Assembly: GCF_004798965.1 (NCBI RefSeq)
Contig: NZ_SDSD01000008.1
Coordinates: 1 to 64,000 of the forward strand
DNA from: Onishia niordana
GTDB taxonomy: Bacteria; Pseudomonadota; Gammaproteobacteria; Pseudomonadales; Halomonadaceae
Reading direction: 5' to 3'
DNA: 64,000 nt
A program made the position numbers and the translations under genes. Below are positions 17,791 to 26,329 of this stretch, one piece after another (positions within the stretch are counted from its first letter, which is position 1; every line of letters starts with the position of its first letter). The notes beneath the pieces were generated by a model that saw only the letters and a list, made by a program, of their open reading frames with translations, was not told the DNA's origin and searched no databases.

Positions 17791-20669
17791 TTCAGCACTT
17801 CGACCCTAGCCAGCAGCACGAAAAGGCACTGTCCAAGGACCTGGGCACGCCGGCGCCGGCCGCCGATGCGGCCCCAGTACTCCTCGAGATCGATGGCGTG
17901 GCGATCAGCGTGCCCGAGGGCACCTCGGTGCTGCGCGCCGCTGCTTTGGCCGACATCAACATCCCCAAGCTGTGCGCCACCGACAGCCTGGAGGCCTTCG
18001 GCTCCTGCCGGCTGTGCGCCGTCCAGGTGGAGGGCAAGCGCGGCACCCCGGCGGCCTGCACCACGCCGGTGGCCGAGGGCATGAAGGTCACCACCCAGAA
18101 CGACCGTCTGGCCCGGCTGCGCCGCAACGTCATGGAGCTCTACATCTCCGACCACCCGCTGGACTGCCTGACCTGCCCGGCCAACGGCGACTGCGAGCTG
18201 CAGGACATGGCCGGCGCGGTGGGCCTGCGCGAGGTGCGCTACGGCTTTACGGGCGAGAACCACCTGGATGCAGAGAAGGACCACTCCAACCCCTACTTCA
18301 GCTTCGACCCCAGCAAATGCATCGTCTGCTCGCGCTGCGTGCGCGCCTGCGAAGAGGTTCAGGGCACCTTCGCACTGACCATCGATGGCCGGGGCTTCGA
18401 CTCCAAGGTCGCGGCGGGTCAGGACGAAGCCTTCATGGACTCCGAGTGCGTGTCCTGCGGCGCCTGCGTCGAGGCCTGCCCGACCTCGACACTGATGGAG
18501 AAGAGCGTCATCGACTCAGGCCAGCCCGAGCACAGCGTGATCACCACCTGCGCTTACTGCGGCGTAGGCTGCTCCTTCGAGGCTCAGATGAAGGGCGACC
18601 AGCTAGTACGCATGGTTCCCTACAAGGGGGGCGACGCCAACCACGGCCACTCCTGCGTCAAGGGTCGCTTCGCCTTCGGCTATGCGACCCATCCGGACCG
18701 CATCACCACGCCGATGATCCGCGATTCCATCGACGAGCCCTGGCGGCCGGTCGGCTGGGAGGAGGCGATCGCCTTCGCCGCCGAGCGCCTGAAGGCGATC
18801 CAGGCCGAACACGGCCGCGAGAGCATCGGCGGCATCACCTCCTCGCGCTGCACCAACGAGGAGACCTACCTGGTGCAGAAGCTGGTCCGCGCGGCCTTCG
18901 GCAACAACAACACCGACACCTGCGCCCGGGTCTGCCACTCGCCGACCGGCTACGGCCTCAAGACCACCCTCGGTGAGTCCGCCGGCACCCAGACCTTCGA
19001 CTCGGTGATGGAAGCCGACGCCATCATTGTGATCGGCGCCAACCCCACCGATGCCCACCCGGTGTTCGGCTCGCTGATGCGCAAGCGACTGCGCCAGGGC
19101 GCCTCGCTGATCGTCGCCGACCCGCGGCGCATCGACCTGCTCAAGACGCCCCACCTCGAGGACGCCCAGCATCTGCCACTGCGCCCAGGCACCAACGTGG
19201 CGCTGGTCAACGCCCTGGCCCATGTGGTGGTCAGCGAGGGCCTGGAGGATCACGACTTCATCGCCGCGCGCTGCGACACCGAGGCCTACCGCGCTTGGCG
19301 TGAGTTCATAGCGGAAGAGCGGCACTCCCCCGAGGCCAGCGAGGCAACCACCGGCGTGGCCGCCGAGGCGGTTCGCCGCGCCGCCCGCACCTACGCCACC
19401 GCCGGCAATGGCGCCATCTATTACGGCCTGGGCGTCACCGAGCACAGCCAGGGCTCGACCATGGTGATGGGCATCGCCAACCTGGCGCTGGCCACCGGCA
19501 ACATCGGCCGAGAAGGCGTGGGCGTGAATCCGCTGCGCGGCCAGAACAACGTCCAGGGCTCCTGCGACATGGGCTCCTTCCCCCATGAGCTGCCGGGCTA
19601 CCAGCACGTCGCCGACGTGGCGGCCCGTGGCCGCTTCGAGGCCGCCTGGGGCGTCGAGCTCGACGACGAGCCAGGGCTGCGCATCCCCAACATGTTCGAT
19701 GCCGCCATCGAAGGTAGCTTCAAGGCGCTCTACGTGCAGGGCGAGGACATCGCCCAGTCCGACCCCAATACCCAGCACGTGGAGGCGGCGCTGTCCTCGC
19801 TTCAGTGCCTGATCGTTCAGGACATCTTCCTCAACGAGACCGCCAAGTACGCGCACGTGCTGCTGCCGGGTTCGAGCTTCCTGGAGAAGGACGGCACCTT
19901 CACCAACGCCGAGCGACGCATCAACCGCGTGCGCAAGGTAATGCCGCCGCAGGCCGGCAAGGCCGACTGGGAGGTCACCGTCGAGCTATCCCGTGCCTTG
20001 GGCTATCCGATGGACTACACCCATCCGTCCGAGATCATGGACGAGGTCGCCCGGCTAACGCCGAGCTTCGCCGGGGTCAGCTACCAAAAGCTCGACGAGT
20101 GCGGCAGCCTGCAGTGGCCCTGCAACGCCGAGCACCCCGACGGCACCCCTACCCTGCACGAGGTCGACTTCCCGTCGGGCAAGGGCCGCTTCGCCATCAC
20201 CGAGTACATGGCCAGCGAGGAACGCGCCAACCGCCATTTCCCGCTGCTGATGACTACCGGACGGATTCTTTCCCAGTACAACGTCGGCGCCCAGACCCGC
20301 CGCACCGACAACCAGGTGTGGCACGACGAAGACGTGCTTGAGCTACATCCCTCGGATGCCGAGGTACGCGGCATCAAGGACGGCGACTGGCTGGGCATCA
20401 CCAGCCGCGCCGGCCAGACGGTACTGCGCGCAAGGCTCAGCGAGCGCATGCAGCCCGGCGTGGTGTACACCACCTTCCACCACCCGGGCAGCGGCGCCAA
20501 CGTCATCACCACCGACAGCTCAGACTGGGCCACCAACTGCCCCGAGTACAAGGTGACCGCGGTACAGGTGGAGAAGGTCAGCCGGCCCTCTGCCTGGCAG
20601 CGGCGCTTCAACGAGGTCGATCAGGCACAGCAGGCGTACCTGGCCACGGCCCGTGAGGCGGCGCCATGA
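17787..20669 (+). CDS. fdsA: Formate dehydrogenase alpha subunit, Mo-bisMGD
   Basis: Catalytic subunit, 960 aa, oxidising formate to CO2. Domains in order: [2Fe-2S] ferredoxin (FGSCRLCAVQVEG, CTTP), the NuoG-type His/Cys cluster (HPLDCLTCPANGDCEL), two [4Fe-4S] clusters (CIVCSRCVRACEEVQG and CVSCGACVEACPTS), then the molybdopterin region with its own cluster (CAYCGVGCSFE). The molybdenum ligand is Cys383 in TCARVCHSP, a cysteine rather than the selenocysteine of E. coli FdhF. Start 17787 has GGAAGGAG upstream. The fused Nuo-like plus FdhF-like layout defines the oxygen-tolerant NAD+-coupled FdsABG type, known from Cupriavidus and Rhodobacter. Confidence 0.95.
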   Translation: MIQHFDPSQQHEKALSKDLGTPAPAADAAPVLLEIDGVAISVPEGTSVLRAAALADINIPKLCATDSLEAFGSCRLCAVQVEGKRGTPAACTTPVAEGMKVTTQNDRLARLRRNVMELYISDHPLDCLTCPANGDCELQDMAGAVGLREVRYGFTGENHLDAEKDHSNPYFSFDPSKCIVCSRCVRACEEVQGTFALTIDGRGFDSKVAAGQDEAFMDSECVSCGACVEACPTSTLMEKSVIDSGQPEHSVITTCAYCGVGCSFEAQMKGDQLVRMVPYKGGDANHGHSCVKGRFAFGYATHPDRITTPMIRDSIDEPWRPVGWEEAIAFAAERLKAIQAEHGRESIGGITSSRCTNEETYLVQKLVRAAFGNNNTDTCARVCHSPTGYGLKTTLGESAGTQTFDSVMEADAIIVIGANPTDAHPVFGSLMRKRLRQGASLIVADPRRIDLLKTPHLEDAQHLPLRPGTNVALVNALAHVVVSEGLEDHDFIAARCDTEAYRAWREFIAEERHSPEASEATTGVAAEAVRRAARTYATAGNGAIYYGLGVTEHSQGSTMVMGIANLALATGNIGREGVGVNPLRGQNNVQGSCDMGSFPHELPGYQHVADVAARGRFEAAWGVELDDEPGLRIPNMFDAAIEGSFKALYVQGEDIAQSDPNTQHVEAALSSLQCLIVQDIFLNETAKYAHVLLPGSSFLEKDGTFTNAERRINRVRKVMPPQAGKADWEVTVELSRALGYPMDYTHPSEIMDEVARLTPSFAGVSYQKLDECGSLQWPCNAEHPDGTPTLHEVDFPSGKGRFAITEYMASEERANRHFPLLMTTGRILSQYNVGAQTRRTDNQVWHDEDVLELHPSDAEVRGIKDGDWLGITSRAGQTVLRARLSERMQPGVVYTTFHHPGSGANVITTDSSDWATNCPEYKVTAVQVEKVSRPSAWQRRFNEVDQAQQAYLATAREAAP

Positions 20670-21508
20670 AGCGGGAGCGCACCACGGCGCCTACCTCGCC
20701 CCTGGCGTACCATCCTATCGAGGTACACCGTGGCGCGCAGGGCTGGTACCGCGACGACACCGACGATGCCCTGGCCCTCGAGGTGCCGGTGGCGCTTGTC
20801 TACAACGGCATCTCCCACGCGGTGATGATGGCAAGCCCCGCCGATCTTGAGGATTTCGCGCTGGGCTTCAGCTTAAGCGAGGGCATCCTTGCGCATGTCC
20901 ACGAGTGCTACGACCTGGAGGTGGAGGAGGAATCTCAAGGGCTGACGGTACACCTGACGATCGCCAGTCGGCGGTTGGCGGAGCTCAAGGAACGCCGCCG
21001 CAGCCTGGCCGGGCGCACCGGTTGTGGCCTGTGCGGCACCGAGGCGCTTGATCTGGCGATCCGCCCGATCCCGGTGGTACGCGCCTCGCTGCCGAGCGAC
21101 GCCGCCATCCAACGCGCCCTCGGAGAACTGGCCGACCACCAGGCGCTGCAGGCGGCCACCGGCGCCACGCACGGCGCGGCCTGGTGCGACGCCGACGGCC
21201 GCATCCAGCGGGTACGAGAGGACGTGGGGCGCCACAATGCCCTGGACAAGCTGATCGGCGTCCTGGCCCGCGAGGGCGGAGCAGGCGAGGACGGCTTCGC
21301 CCTGATCTCGAGCCGAGCCAGTTACGAAATGGTGCACAAGAGTGCCAGTGCCGGCTTCGGTGCCCTGGTGGCCGTCTCGGCGGCCACAGCACTGGCGGTG
21401 GAACAGGCACGCGAGGCCGGGCTGATGCTGGTCGGCTTCGCCCGTCCCGGCCGCCACCTGGTTTATCATCGCCCCTCCGGCACAGTGCCGGCGCGGGCCC
21501 ACGGTTGA
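20666..21508 (+). CDS. fdhD: FdhD sulfurtransferase for formate dehydrogenase maturation
   Basis: Maturation factor, 280 aa, that passes sulfur from a cysteine desulfurase to the molybdenum cofactor before insertion into the formate dehydrogenase. The essential CxxC is Cys120/Cys123 (TGCGLCGTEAL). Other marks are the EDVGRHNALDKLIG block and SSRASYEMVHKSASAG. It is named fdsC in fds operons. The ATG overlaps the fdsA TGA. Confidence 0.95.
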   Translation: MKRERTTAPTSPLAYHPIEVHRGAQGWYRDDTDDALALEVPVALVYNGISHAVMMASPADLEDFALGFSLSEGILAHVHECYDLEVEEESQGLTVHLTIASRRLAELKERRRSLAGRTGCGLCGTEALDLAIRPIPVVRASLPSDAAIQRALGELADHQALQAATGATHGAAWCDADGRIQRVREDVGRHNALDKLIGVLAREGGAGEDGFALISSRASYEMVHKSASAGFGALVAVSAATALAVEQAREAGLMLVGFARPGRHLVYHRPSGTVPARAHG

Positions 21509-21518
21509 GGAATCGAAA

Positions 21519-21761
21519 ATGTCGCACGATCAAGACCAGACGCTGGTTCACATGGTGAACCAGATCGCCGCCAACCTGAACGGTGGACGCGAGACGGCCG
21601 ATACCGTGGAGGGCATCTGCAGCCACCTGGAGAAGTTCTGGGCCAGAGCCATGAAACAACGCATCGTCGCCTGCCTCGAGGAGCCAGACTGCGGCCTGGA
21701 ACCGCTGGCTCGCCAGGCCGTGGTGCGCCTGGCCGAGCGCCGAGGCGTCCCGGCCGCCTAA
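21519..21761 (+). CDS. fdsD: Formate dehydrogenase delta subunit
   Basis: Small subunit or assembly factor of the FdsABG complex, 80 aa. It matches the family by size, position and the pattern MVNQIAANL...HLEKFWARAMK. Loss of FdsD impairs the enzyme in other bacteria, but its exact role is unclear. The Shine-Dalgarno TGAGGA overlaps the fdhD stop, showing coupling. It is the last gene of the operon, and I see no strong terminator after it. Confidence 0.88.
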   Translation: MSHDQDQTLVHMVNQIAANLNGGRETADTVEGICSHLEKFWARAMKQRIVACLEEPDCGLEPLARQAVVRLAERRGVPAA

Positions 21762-21793
21762 CGCCGGCAGGCCCACCGGGGCCCGCGCGGCGA

Positions 21794-21811
21794 TGTGCGT
21801 AAATCCGCACA
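21794..21811. promoter_or_regulatory. Candidate activator site UAS1
   Basis: Perfect inverted repeat TGTGCG-TAAATC-CGCACA (ATGTGCG/CGCACAT including the flanking A and T). It lies about 115 bp upstream of the sigma-54 -24 element. This is the spacing and symmetry expected for an enhancer-binding protein such as DctD. Confidence 0.6.
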
Positions 21812-21827
21812 TAGCATCAGCAGCTTT

Positions 21828-21845
21828 CGTGCGGACTCCCGGACA
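21828..21845. promoter_or_regulatory. Candidate activator site UAS2
   Basis: Imperfect copy of UAS1: CGTGCG-GACTCC-CGGACA, 12 of 18 bases identical by my alignment, with its centre 34 bp downstream. Paired sites of this kind, one strong and one weak, are usual for DctD/NtrC-type activators. Confidence 0.5.
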
Positions 21846-21889
21846 TTCGGCGTCCGAGCGCTATCGACCTTGGTCGAAAAAGATTTTCT

Positions 21890-21902
21890 CAACCAGTTGA
21901 TA
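21890..21902. promoter_or_regulatory. IHF-type site
   Basis: CAACCAGTTGATA matches the IHF consensus YAANNNNTTGATW at every fixed position. It lies between the two activator sites and the sigma-54 promoter, where IHF bends DNA to bring the activator to the polymerase. Confidence 0.6.
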
Positions 21903-21923
21903 TAAAAGAGACATTTGCATACA

Positions 21924-21939
21924 TGGCATGCCGGTTGCC
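21924..21939 (+). promoter_or_regulatory. Sigma-54 (-24/-12) promoter of TAXI operon
   Basis: TGGCATG-CCGG-TTGCC, against the consensus TGGCACG-N4-TTGCW. The invariant GG (21925-21926) and GC (21937-21938) are correctly spaced. Transcription would start near 21950, about 44 nt before the TAXI start codon. Confidence 0.72.
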
Positions 21940-21993
21940 CTAAGTAGGGCGCCAACACGATTATCCCAAGGCAACAACAAAAGAGGACGTCGC

Positions 21994-23013
21994 ATGTCAG
22001 CTATCAAGCACACTTCCAAAGCTGCTACCACGCTCACCACCCGCCGCCTGGCCCTCGCCTCCGGCGTCATGCTCGGTGGCCTGATGATGGCCACCGCTGC
22101 TCAAGCCGACCGCAGCGAATGGCCGGAAAGCTTTACCGTGGGTACTGCCAGCCAGGGCGGCACCTACTTCGTCTACGGCTCCGGCTGGGCCAACCTGATC
22201 GCCGACGAGCTCGGCCTGTCCGGCGGTGGCGAGATCACCGGTGGCCCGACCCAGAACCTGGCGCTGGTCCACAGCGGCGAAATCGCCTTCGGTCTTGCCA
22301 CCATGGGGCCCGCCGCCGATGCGGTGAACGGCAAGAGCCCGCTGGCGCCGGGCATGAAGATGGACAACGTCTGCGCCATGTTCCCGATGTATGAGACCCC
22401 GTTCTCGATCGCCACACTGGAAAGCTCCGGCATTGGCTCGATCAGCGAGATTCCGGATGGCGCGACCATCGGCTTTGGCCCGGCCGGCTCCACCTCCGAC
22501 ACCTACTTCCCGCTGATCCTCGAGGAGCTGGGCGTGGACTTCGAGCGTCGCAATGGCGGCTGGAACGACCTGGGTGGCCAGCTGCAGGACGGCTTGGTGG
22601 ATGTTATCGCTTTCGCCGCCGGCATCCCGATTCCGGCCGTCAGCCAGCTCGAAGTACAGACCGACGTCAACATCATCGAGTTCACCGAAGAAGAGCAGGA
22701 CAAGGCCACTGCCGCTTTCCCGGTGTCCGAGTTCAGCATCCCGGCCAGCACGTATTCCACTCTGGAAGAAGATGCCAATGCCGTTTCCATGTGGAACTTC
22801 GCCATCGCCGGTTGTGACCTGCCGGAAGACCTGGTCTACGAAGCGACCAAGATCACCATGGAAAACAACGACAAGATGATGTCGGTGCACCGCAGTGCCG
22901 AGACCACCATTCCGGAAAACGTCGGCAAGAATCAGGTGCTGCCGTTCCATCCGGGCGCCGCGCGCTGGTACGAGGAAAACGGCTACGAGATCGACCCCGC
23001 GCTGATCAAGTGA
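21994..23013 (+). CDS. TAXI-family TRAP solute-binding protein
   Basis: Periplasmic receptor of a TRAP-T transporter, 339 aa. ATG 21994 has AGAGGA 6 nt upstream and gives a proper Sec signal (residues about 1-38, ending TAAQA); longer upstream frames lack one. Mature-protein marks are FTVGTASQGGTYFVYGSGW and the FGPAGSTSDTYFPLILEELG ligand block. TAXI receptors are reported to bind glutamate, glutamine, alpha-ketoglutarate or other carboxylates, and the ligand here is unknown. A sigma-54 promoter with activator sites precedes it, hinting at control by a DctD-like regulator. The permease follows after a hairpin. Confidence 0.9.
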   Translation: MSAIKHTSKAATTLTTRRLALASGVMLGGLMMATAAQADRSEWPESFTVGTASQGGTYFVYGSGWANLIADELGLSGGGEITGGPTQNLALVHSGEIAFGLATMGPAADAVNGKSPLAPGMKMDNVCAMFPMYETPFSIATLESSGIGSISEIPDGATIGFGPAGSTSDTYFPLILEELGVDFERRNGGWNDLGGQLQDGLVDVIAFAAGIPIPAVSQLEVQTDVNIIEFTEEEQDKATAAFPVSEFSIPASTYSTLEEDANAVSMWNFAIAGCDLPEDLVYEATKITMENNDKMMSVHRSAETTIPENVGKNQVLPFHPGAARWYEENGYEIDPALIK

Positions 23014-23036
23014 TCCGCTGACAAGCACCATCCTCT

Positions 23037-23062
23037 CGGTCCTGGCCTCGCTGCCAGGGCCG
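23037..23062 (+). promoter_or_regulatory. Intercistronic hairpin, TAXI receptor / permease
   Basis: About 10-bp stem (CGGTCCTGGC / GCCAGGGCCG, one U.G pair) with a 6-nt loop, 23 bp after the receptor stop. No T-run follows, so it is not a classic terminator. Hairpins here commonly stabilise the upstream mRNA and give more receptor than permease. Confidence 0.5.
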
Positions 23063-23095
23063 GGACTCCTTCTTCCACTCAAGGGTGAACCTCCC

Positions 23096-25291
23096 ATGAG
23101 CAAGTCATCACCTAAGGGCCCGGCCTCCGAGGCAAACGCGTCCTCGACCACCTCGCCCGAGGCCCTCGCCCAAGGCGTCGACGAGGATGTCATCGAGTCC
23201 AACCGTCGCCTGTTCACCGGCTGGCAATGGTGGTTGTTCGGTATTGCAGCCGTTCTCTACTCCACCTTCCATCTGGTCTCGCTGAACGTCTATCCGCTCG
23301 AGACCTGGTCGTTCCGTATCGTGCACATCTGTGGCGCCCTGGTGCTCGGCTATGGCCTCTATGCCGGCACGCGCTTCGCTGATGACAGCCACCCGGCCAG
23401 CAGCCGCGGCCTCCGAATGCTCGGCTACGCCTTGCTGCTGCCGGCCCTCTATTCGCTGATTCAGGTCGTGCTGATGCAGCAGACCATGGCCGGCGAGGCC
23501 ATGCGCATCGAGCCCGCGGTCGAGCATTGGCACTTTGGCCTGCCGCTGCTCGTCGCCACCGGTGGCGCCATTGTGCTGTCCTGGGCCACCCGTCAGGTGC
23601 GAACCGGGATCAGTGCGCCAGACCTGGTGCTGATGATCTGCGCCATCGCCAGCGCCGGTTATTTCCTGGTCATGTACAACTCGCCGCTGCGCATGTCGAC
23701 CGGCACCCCCTTTGCCCCCATTGGCATCTCCTATGCGGCCATCGCCGGCTCGCTGCTGATTCTCGAGTTGACCCGCCGGGTCGCCGGCCTGGCGCTGGTG
23801 ATCATCTCCGCGGTTTTCCTCACCTATGTGTTCGCCGGCCCCTACCTGCCGGGCTTCCTCGGCTACCCCGGGCTCTCGGTGGGCCGCTTCTTCAGCCAGG
23901 TCTATACCGATGCCGGCATCCTCGGCCCGACCACTGCGGTATCGTCGACCTATATCATCCTGTTCATCATCTTCGCCGCCTTCCTGCAGGCCTCGAAGGT
24001 CGGTGACTACTTCGTCAACTTCGCCTTCGCCGCTGCTGGTCGTGCCCGGGGTGGCCCCGCCAAGGTGGCGATCTTCGCCTCCGGTCTGATGGGCATGATC
24101 AACGGCACCAGCGCCGGCAACGTGGTCTCCACCGGCTCGCTGACCATCCCGCTGATGAAGAAGGTCGGCTACCCGGCACGCAGCGCCGGCGCCATCGAGG
24201 CCGCGGCCTCTACCGGCGGCCAGATCATGCCGCCGATCATGGGCGCCGGCGCTTTCATCATGGCCGAGATCACCGGGATTCCGTATACCGAGATCGCCAT
24301 TGCCGCGATCATCCCCTCGATCCTGTATTTCGCCTCGGTCTACTTCATGGTCGACTTCGAGGCCGCCCAGAAGGGCATGCGCGGCATGCGCAAGGACGAG
24401 ATCCCGCTGTTCTCGAAGCTCATCAAGCAGGTCTATCTGTTCGCCCCGATCATCATCCTGATCGCCGCGCTGTTCATGGGCTATTCGGTAATCCGCGCCG
24501 GCACCCTGGCGACCGCCTCAGCCGCCGTGGTGAGCTGGATCTCGCCCAACAAGATGGGCATCCGCGCCATCCTCAAGGCCATGGAATTGGCCAGCACCAT
24601 GGCCATACAGATCATCGCCGTCTGTGCCTGTGCCGGCATCATCGTCGGCGTGATCTCGCTGACCGGCGTCGGTGCGCGCTTCTCCTCGCTGCTGCTCGGC
24701 CTGGCCGGCGTCAGCCAGCTGCTGGCGCTGTTCTTCGCCATGTGTATCTCGATCCTGCTGGGCATGGGCATGCCGACCACGGCTGCCTATGCGGTAGCGG
24801 CGTCGGTGGTGGCACCCGGCCTGATCGACATCGGCATCCAGCCGCTGATCGCCCACTTCTTCGTGTTCTACTTCGCGGTGGTCTCGGCGATCACGCCACC
24901 GGTGGCACTTGCCTCCTACGCGGCGGCGGGGATTTCCGGCGCCAACGCCATGCAGACCTCGGTGACCTCGTTCAAGATCGGCCTGGCCGCCTACATCGTG
25001 CCCTTCATGTTCTTCTACAGCCCGGGCATTCTGATGGAGGGCTCCTGGCTGCAGATCCTCAGGGTCGGCATCACCGCGACGCTCGGCATCGTGCTGCTGG
25101 CGGGCTCGGTCCAGGCCTGGTTCTTCGGCCATATCAACGGCCTGATCCGCCTGGCGTTGCTGGCCGGTGCCGTGTGCATGATCTATGGCGGCTTGATCTC
25201 CGACCTTGCGGGTATCGCCATCGGCGTCGCCATCTTCCTGCTGCAACGCAGCAGGGGAGCCGGTGGCAACAGCGCGACGGCCACATCCTGA
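23096..25291 (+). CDS. TRAP transporter fused permease (4TM/12TM, DctQM)
   Basis: Fused small and large membrane subunits of the TAXI TRAP transporter, 731 aa. About residues 40-180 form the four-helix Q part. The remainder is the M domain, with GLMGMINGTSAGNVVSTGSL, TGGQIMPPIMGAGAFIMAE, LGMGMPTTAAYAVAASVVAP and ITPPVALASYAAAGISGAN blocks typical of the sodium-coupled elevator. AAGGG lies 8 nt upstream of ATG 23096. Fused QM permeases are usual for TAXI systems, which supports pairing with the receptor upstream. Confidence 0.93.
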   Translation: MSKSSPKGPASEANASSTTSPEALAQGVDEDVIESNRRLFTGWQWWLFGIAAVLYSTFHLVSLNVYPLETWSFRIVHICGALVLGYGLYAGTRFADDSHPASSRGLRMLGYALLLPALYSLIQVVLMQQTMAGEAMRIEPAVEHWHFGLPLLVATGGAIVLSWATRQVRTGISAPDLVLMICAIASAGYFLVMYNSPLRMSTGTPFAPIGISYAAIAGSLLILELTRRVAGLALVIISAVFLTYVFAGPYLPGFLGYPGLSVGRFFSQVYTDAGILGPTTAVSSTYIILFIIFAAFLQASKVGDYFVNFAFAAAGRARGGPAKVAIFASGLMGMINGTSAGNVVSTGSLTIPLMKKVGYPARSAGAIEAAASTGGQIMPPIMGAGAFIMAEITGIPYTEIAIAAIIPSILYFASVYFMVDFEAAQKGMRGMRKDEIPLFSKLIKQVYLFAPIIILIAALFMGYSVIRAGTLATASAAVVSWISPNKMGIRAILKAMELASTMAIQIIAVCACAGIIVGVISLTGVGARFSSLLLGLAGVSQLLALFFAMCISILLGMGMPTTAAYAVAASVVAPGLIDIGIQPLIAHFFVFYFAVVSAITPPVALASYAAAGISGANAMQTSVTSFKIGLAAYIVPFMFFYSPGILMEGSWLQILRVGITATLGIVLLAGSVQAWFFGHINGLIRLALLAGAVCMIYGGLISDLAGIAIGVAIFLLQRSRGAGGNSATATS

Positions 25292-25297
25292 CCGCGT

Positions 25298-25320
25298 ACC
25301 GCTCCCCACCGGGGAGCGGT
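25298..25320 (+). terminator. Hairpin after TAXI TRAP operon
   Basis: Perfect 10-bp stem ACCGCTCCCC/GGGGAGCGGT with a 3-nt loop, starting 6 bp after the permease stop. CAATTGCCC follows, so the T-tract is absent. It may work together with the larger palindrome 30 bp further on. Confidence 0.55.
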
Positions 25321-25350
25321 CAATTGCCCACAATAGCGCTGCAAAATAAA

Positions 25351-25378
25351 ACGGGGCCCCGCCATGGCGGGGCCCCGT
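25351..25378 (-). terminator. 28-bp palindromic terminator, metF side
   Basis: Self-complementary 28-bp sequence (ACGGGGCCCCGCC, then ATGGCGGGGCCCCGT). On the minus strand GTTTTGTTTTATTTTGC-like T-rich sequence follows (the plus-strand side reads GCAAAATAAA), a good Rho-independent terminator for metF. On the plus strand TTGCGTTGTGT follows, so it may also stop readthrough from the TRAP operon. Confidence 0.75.
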
Positions 25379-25486
25379 TGCGTTGTGTCTCGGTCAGAAC
25401 ACTTGGGTACATGACGCGGTGCAAATGATCATCCGACAGGCGCAGAGATCAAGCGCCCGGCGCATGCCAAGGCGCATACGTAAGCC

Positions 25487-26329
25487 CTATGCCCTCAGGT
25501 TATCCAGCACCTTGAGCGAGGCCTGCGCCTGGTTGAGCGTGTAGAAGTGCAGACCCGGGGCACCGCCATCGAGAAGCCGCTCGCAGAGGCGGGTAATGAC
25601 TTCCTCGCCGAAGGCCTGAATGCTCTCGCTGTCATCACCATAGGCTTCAAGCTGCTTGCGCACCCAACGCGGGATATCGGCCCCGCAGGCATCCGAAAAA
25701 CGTGCCAGCTTGGTGTAGTTGGTGATCGGCATGATGCCGGGGATGATCGGCACCTCGACCCCCAGCTTGCGGGCCCGGTCGACGAAGTGGAAATAGGCAT
25801 CCGGGTTGAAGAAGTACTGGGTAATGGCGAGATTGGCGCCGGCCTTGACCTTGCGCGCGAAATTCTCGAGATCCCGCTCGAAGCTCGGCGCTTGCGGATG
25901 GCTCTCCGGGTAGGCGGCCACAGCGATCTCGAAGTGATCGCCCGTCTCCTCGCGGATGAACTCGACCAGTTCGTTGGCATAGCGCAGCTCGCCGGTGCCG
26001 CCCATGCCCGAGGGCAGGTCGCCGCGCAGGGCCACCAGATTATTGATATCGGCTTCGCGATACTGGGCCAGCAGGTCGCGCAGGGCGCCCTTGTCGCTGC
26101 CAATGCAGGACAGGTGCGGCGCGGTATTGATGCCGGACTGGCGCATCGTTTCGACGGTCTGGGTCGTGCGCGCCTGGGTCGAACCACCGGCACCATAGGT
26201 CACCGAGAAGAAGCGAGGCTGACGGGCGGCCAAGGCATCACGCACTCCCAGCAGTTTTTCCTTGCCCGCCTCGGTATTGGGCGGAAAGAACTCGAAACTG
26301 ATGCCTAGCGGATGCTCGTGTGCGCTCAT
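25487..26329 (-). CDS. metF: Methylenetetrahydrofolate reductase
   Basis: FAD enzyme reducing 5,10-methylene-THF to 5-methyl-THF for methionine synthesis, 280 aa, the usual bacterial length. Visible family blocks are ISFEFFPPNTEAGKEKL (with the catalytic glutamate), SVTYGAGGS, HLSCIG, NNLVALRGDLP and TQYFFNPDAYFHFVDRA. GAGGG lies upstream of the start. It stands alone on the minus strand rather than next to ahcY/metK, which lie 6 kb away. A repeat element (26459-26598) occupies its upstream region. Confidence 0.95.
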   Translation of the reverse strand: MSAHEHPLGISFEFFPPNTEAGKEKLLGVRDALAARQPRFFSVTYGAGGSTQARTTQTVETMRQSGINTAPHLSCIGSDKGALRDLLAQYREADINNLVALRGDLPSGMGGTGELRYANELVEFIREETGDHFEIAVAAYPESHPQAPSFERDLENFARKVKAGANLAITQYFFNPDAYFHFVDRARKLGVEVPIIPGIMPITNYTKLARFSDACGADIPRWVRKQLEAYGDDSESIQAFGEEVITRLCERLLDGGAPGLHFYTLNQAQASLKVLDNLRA

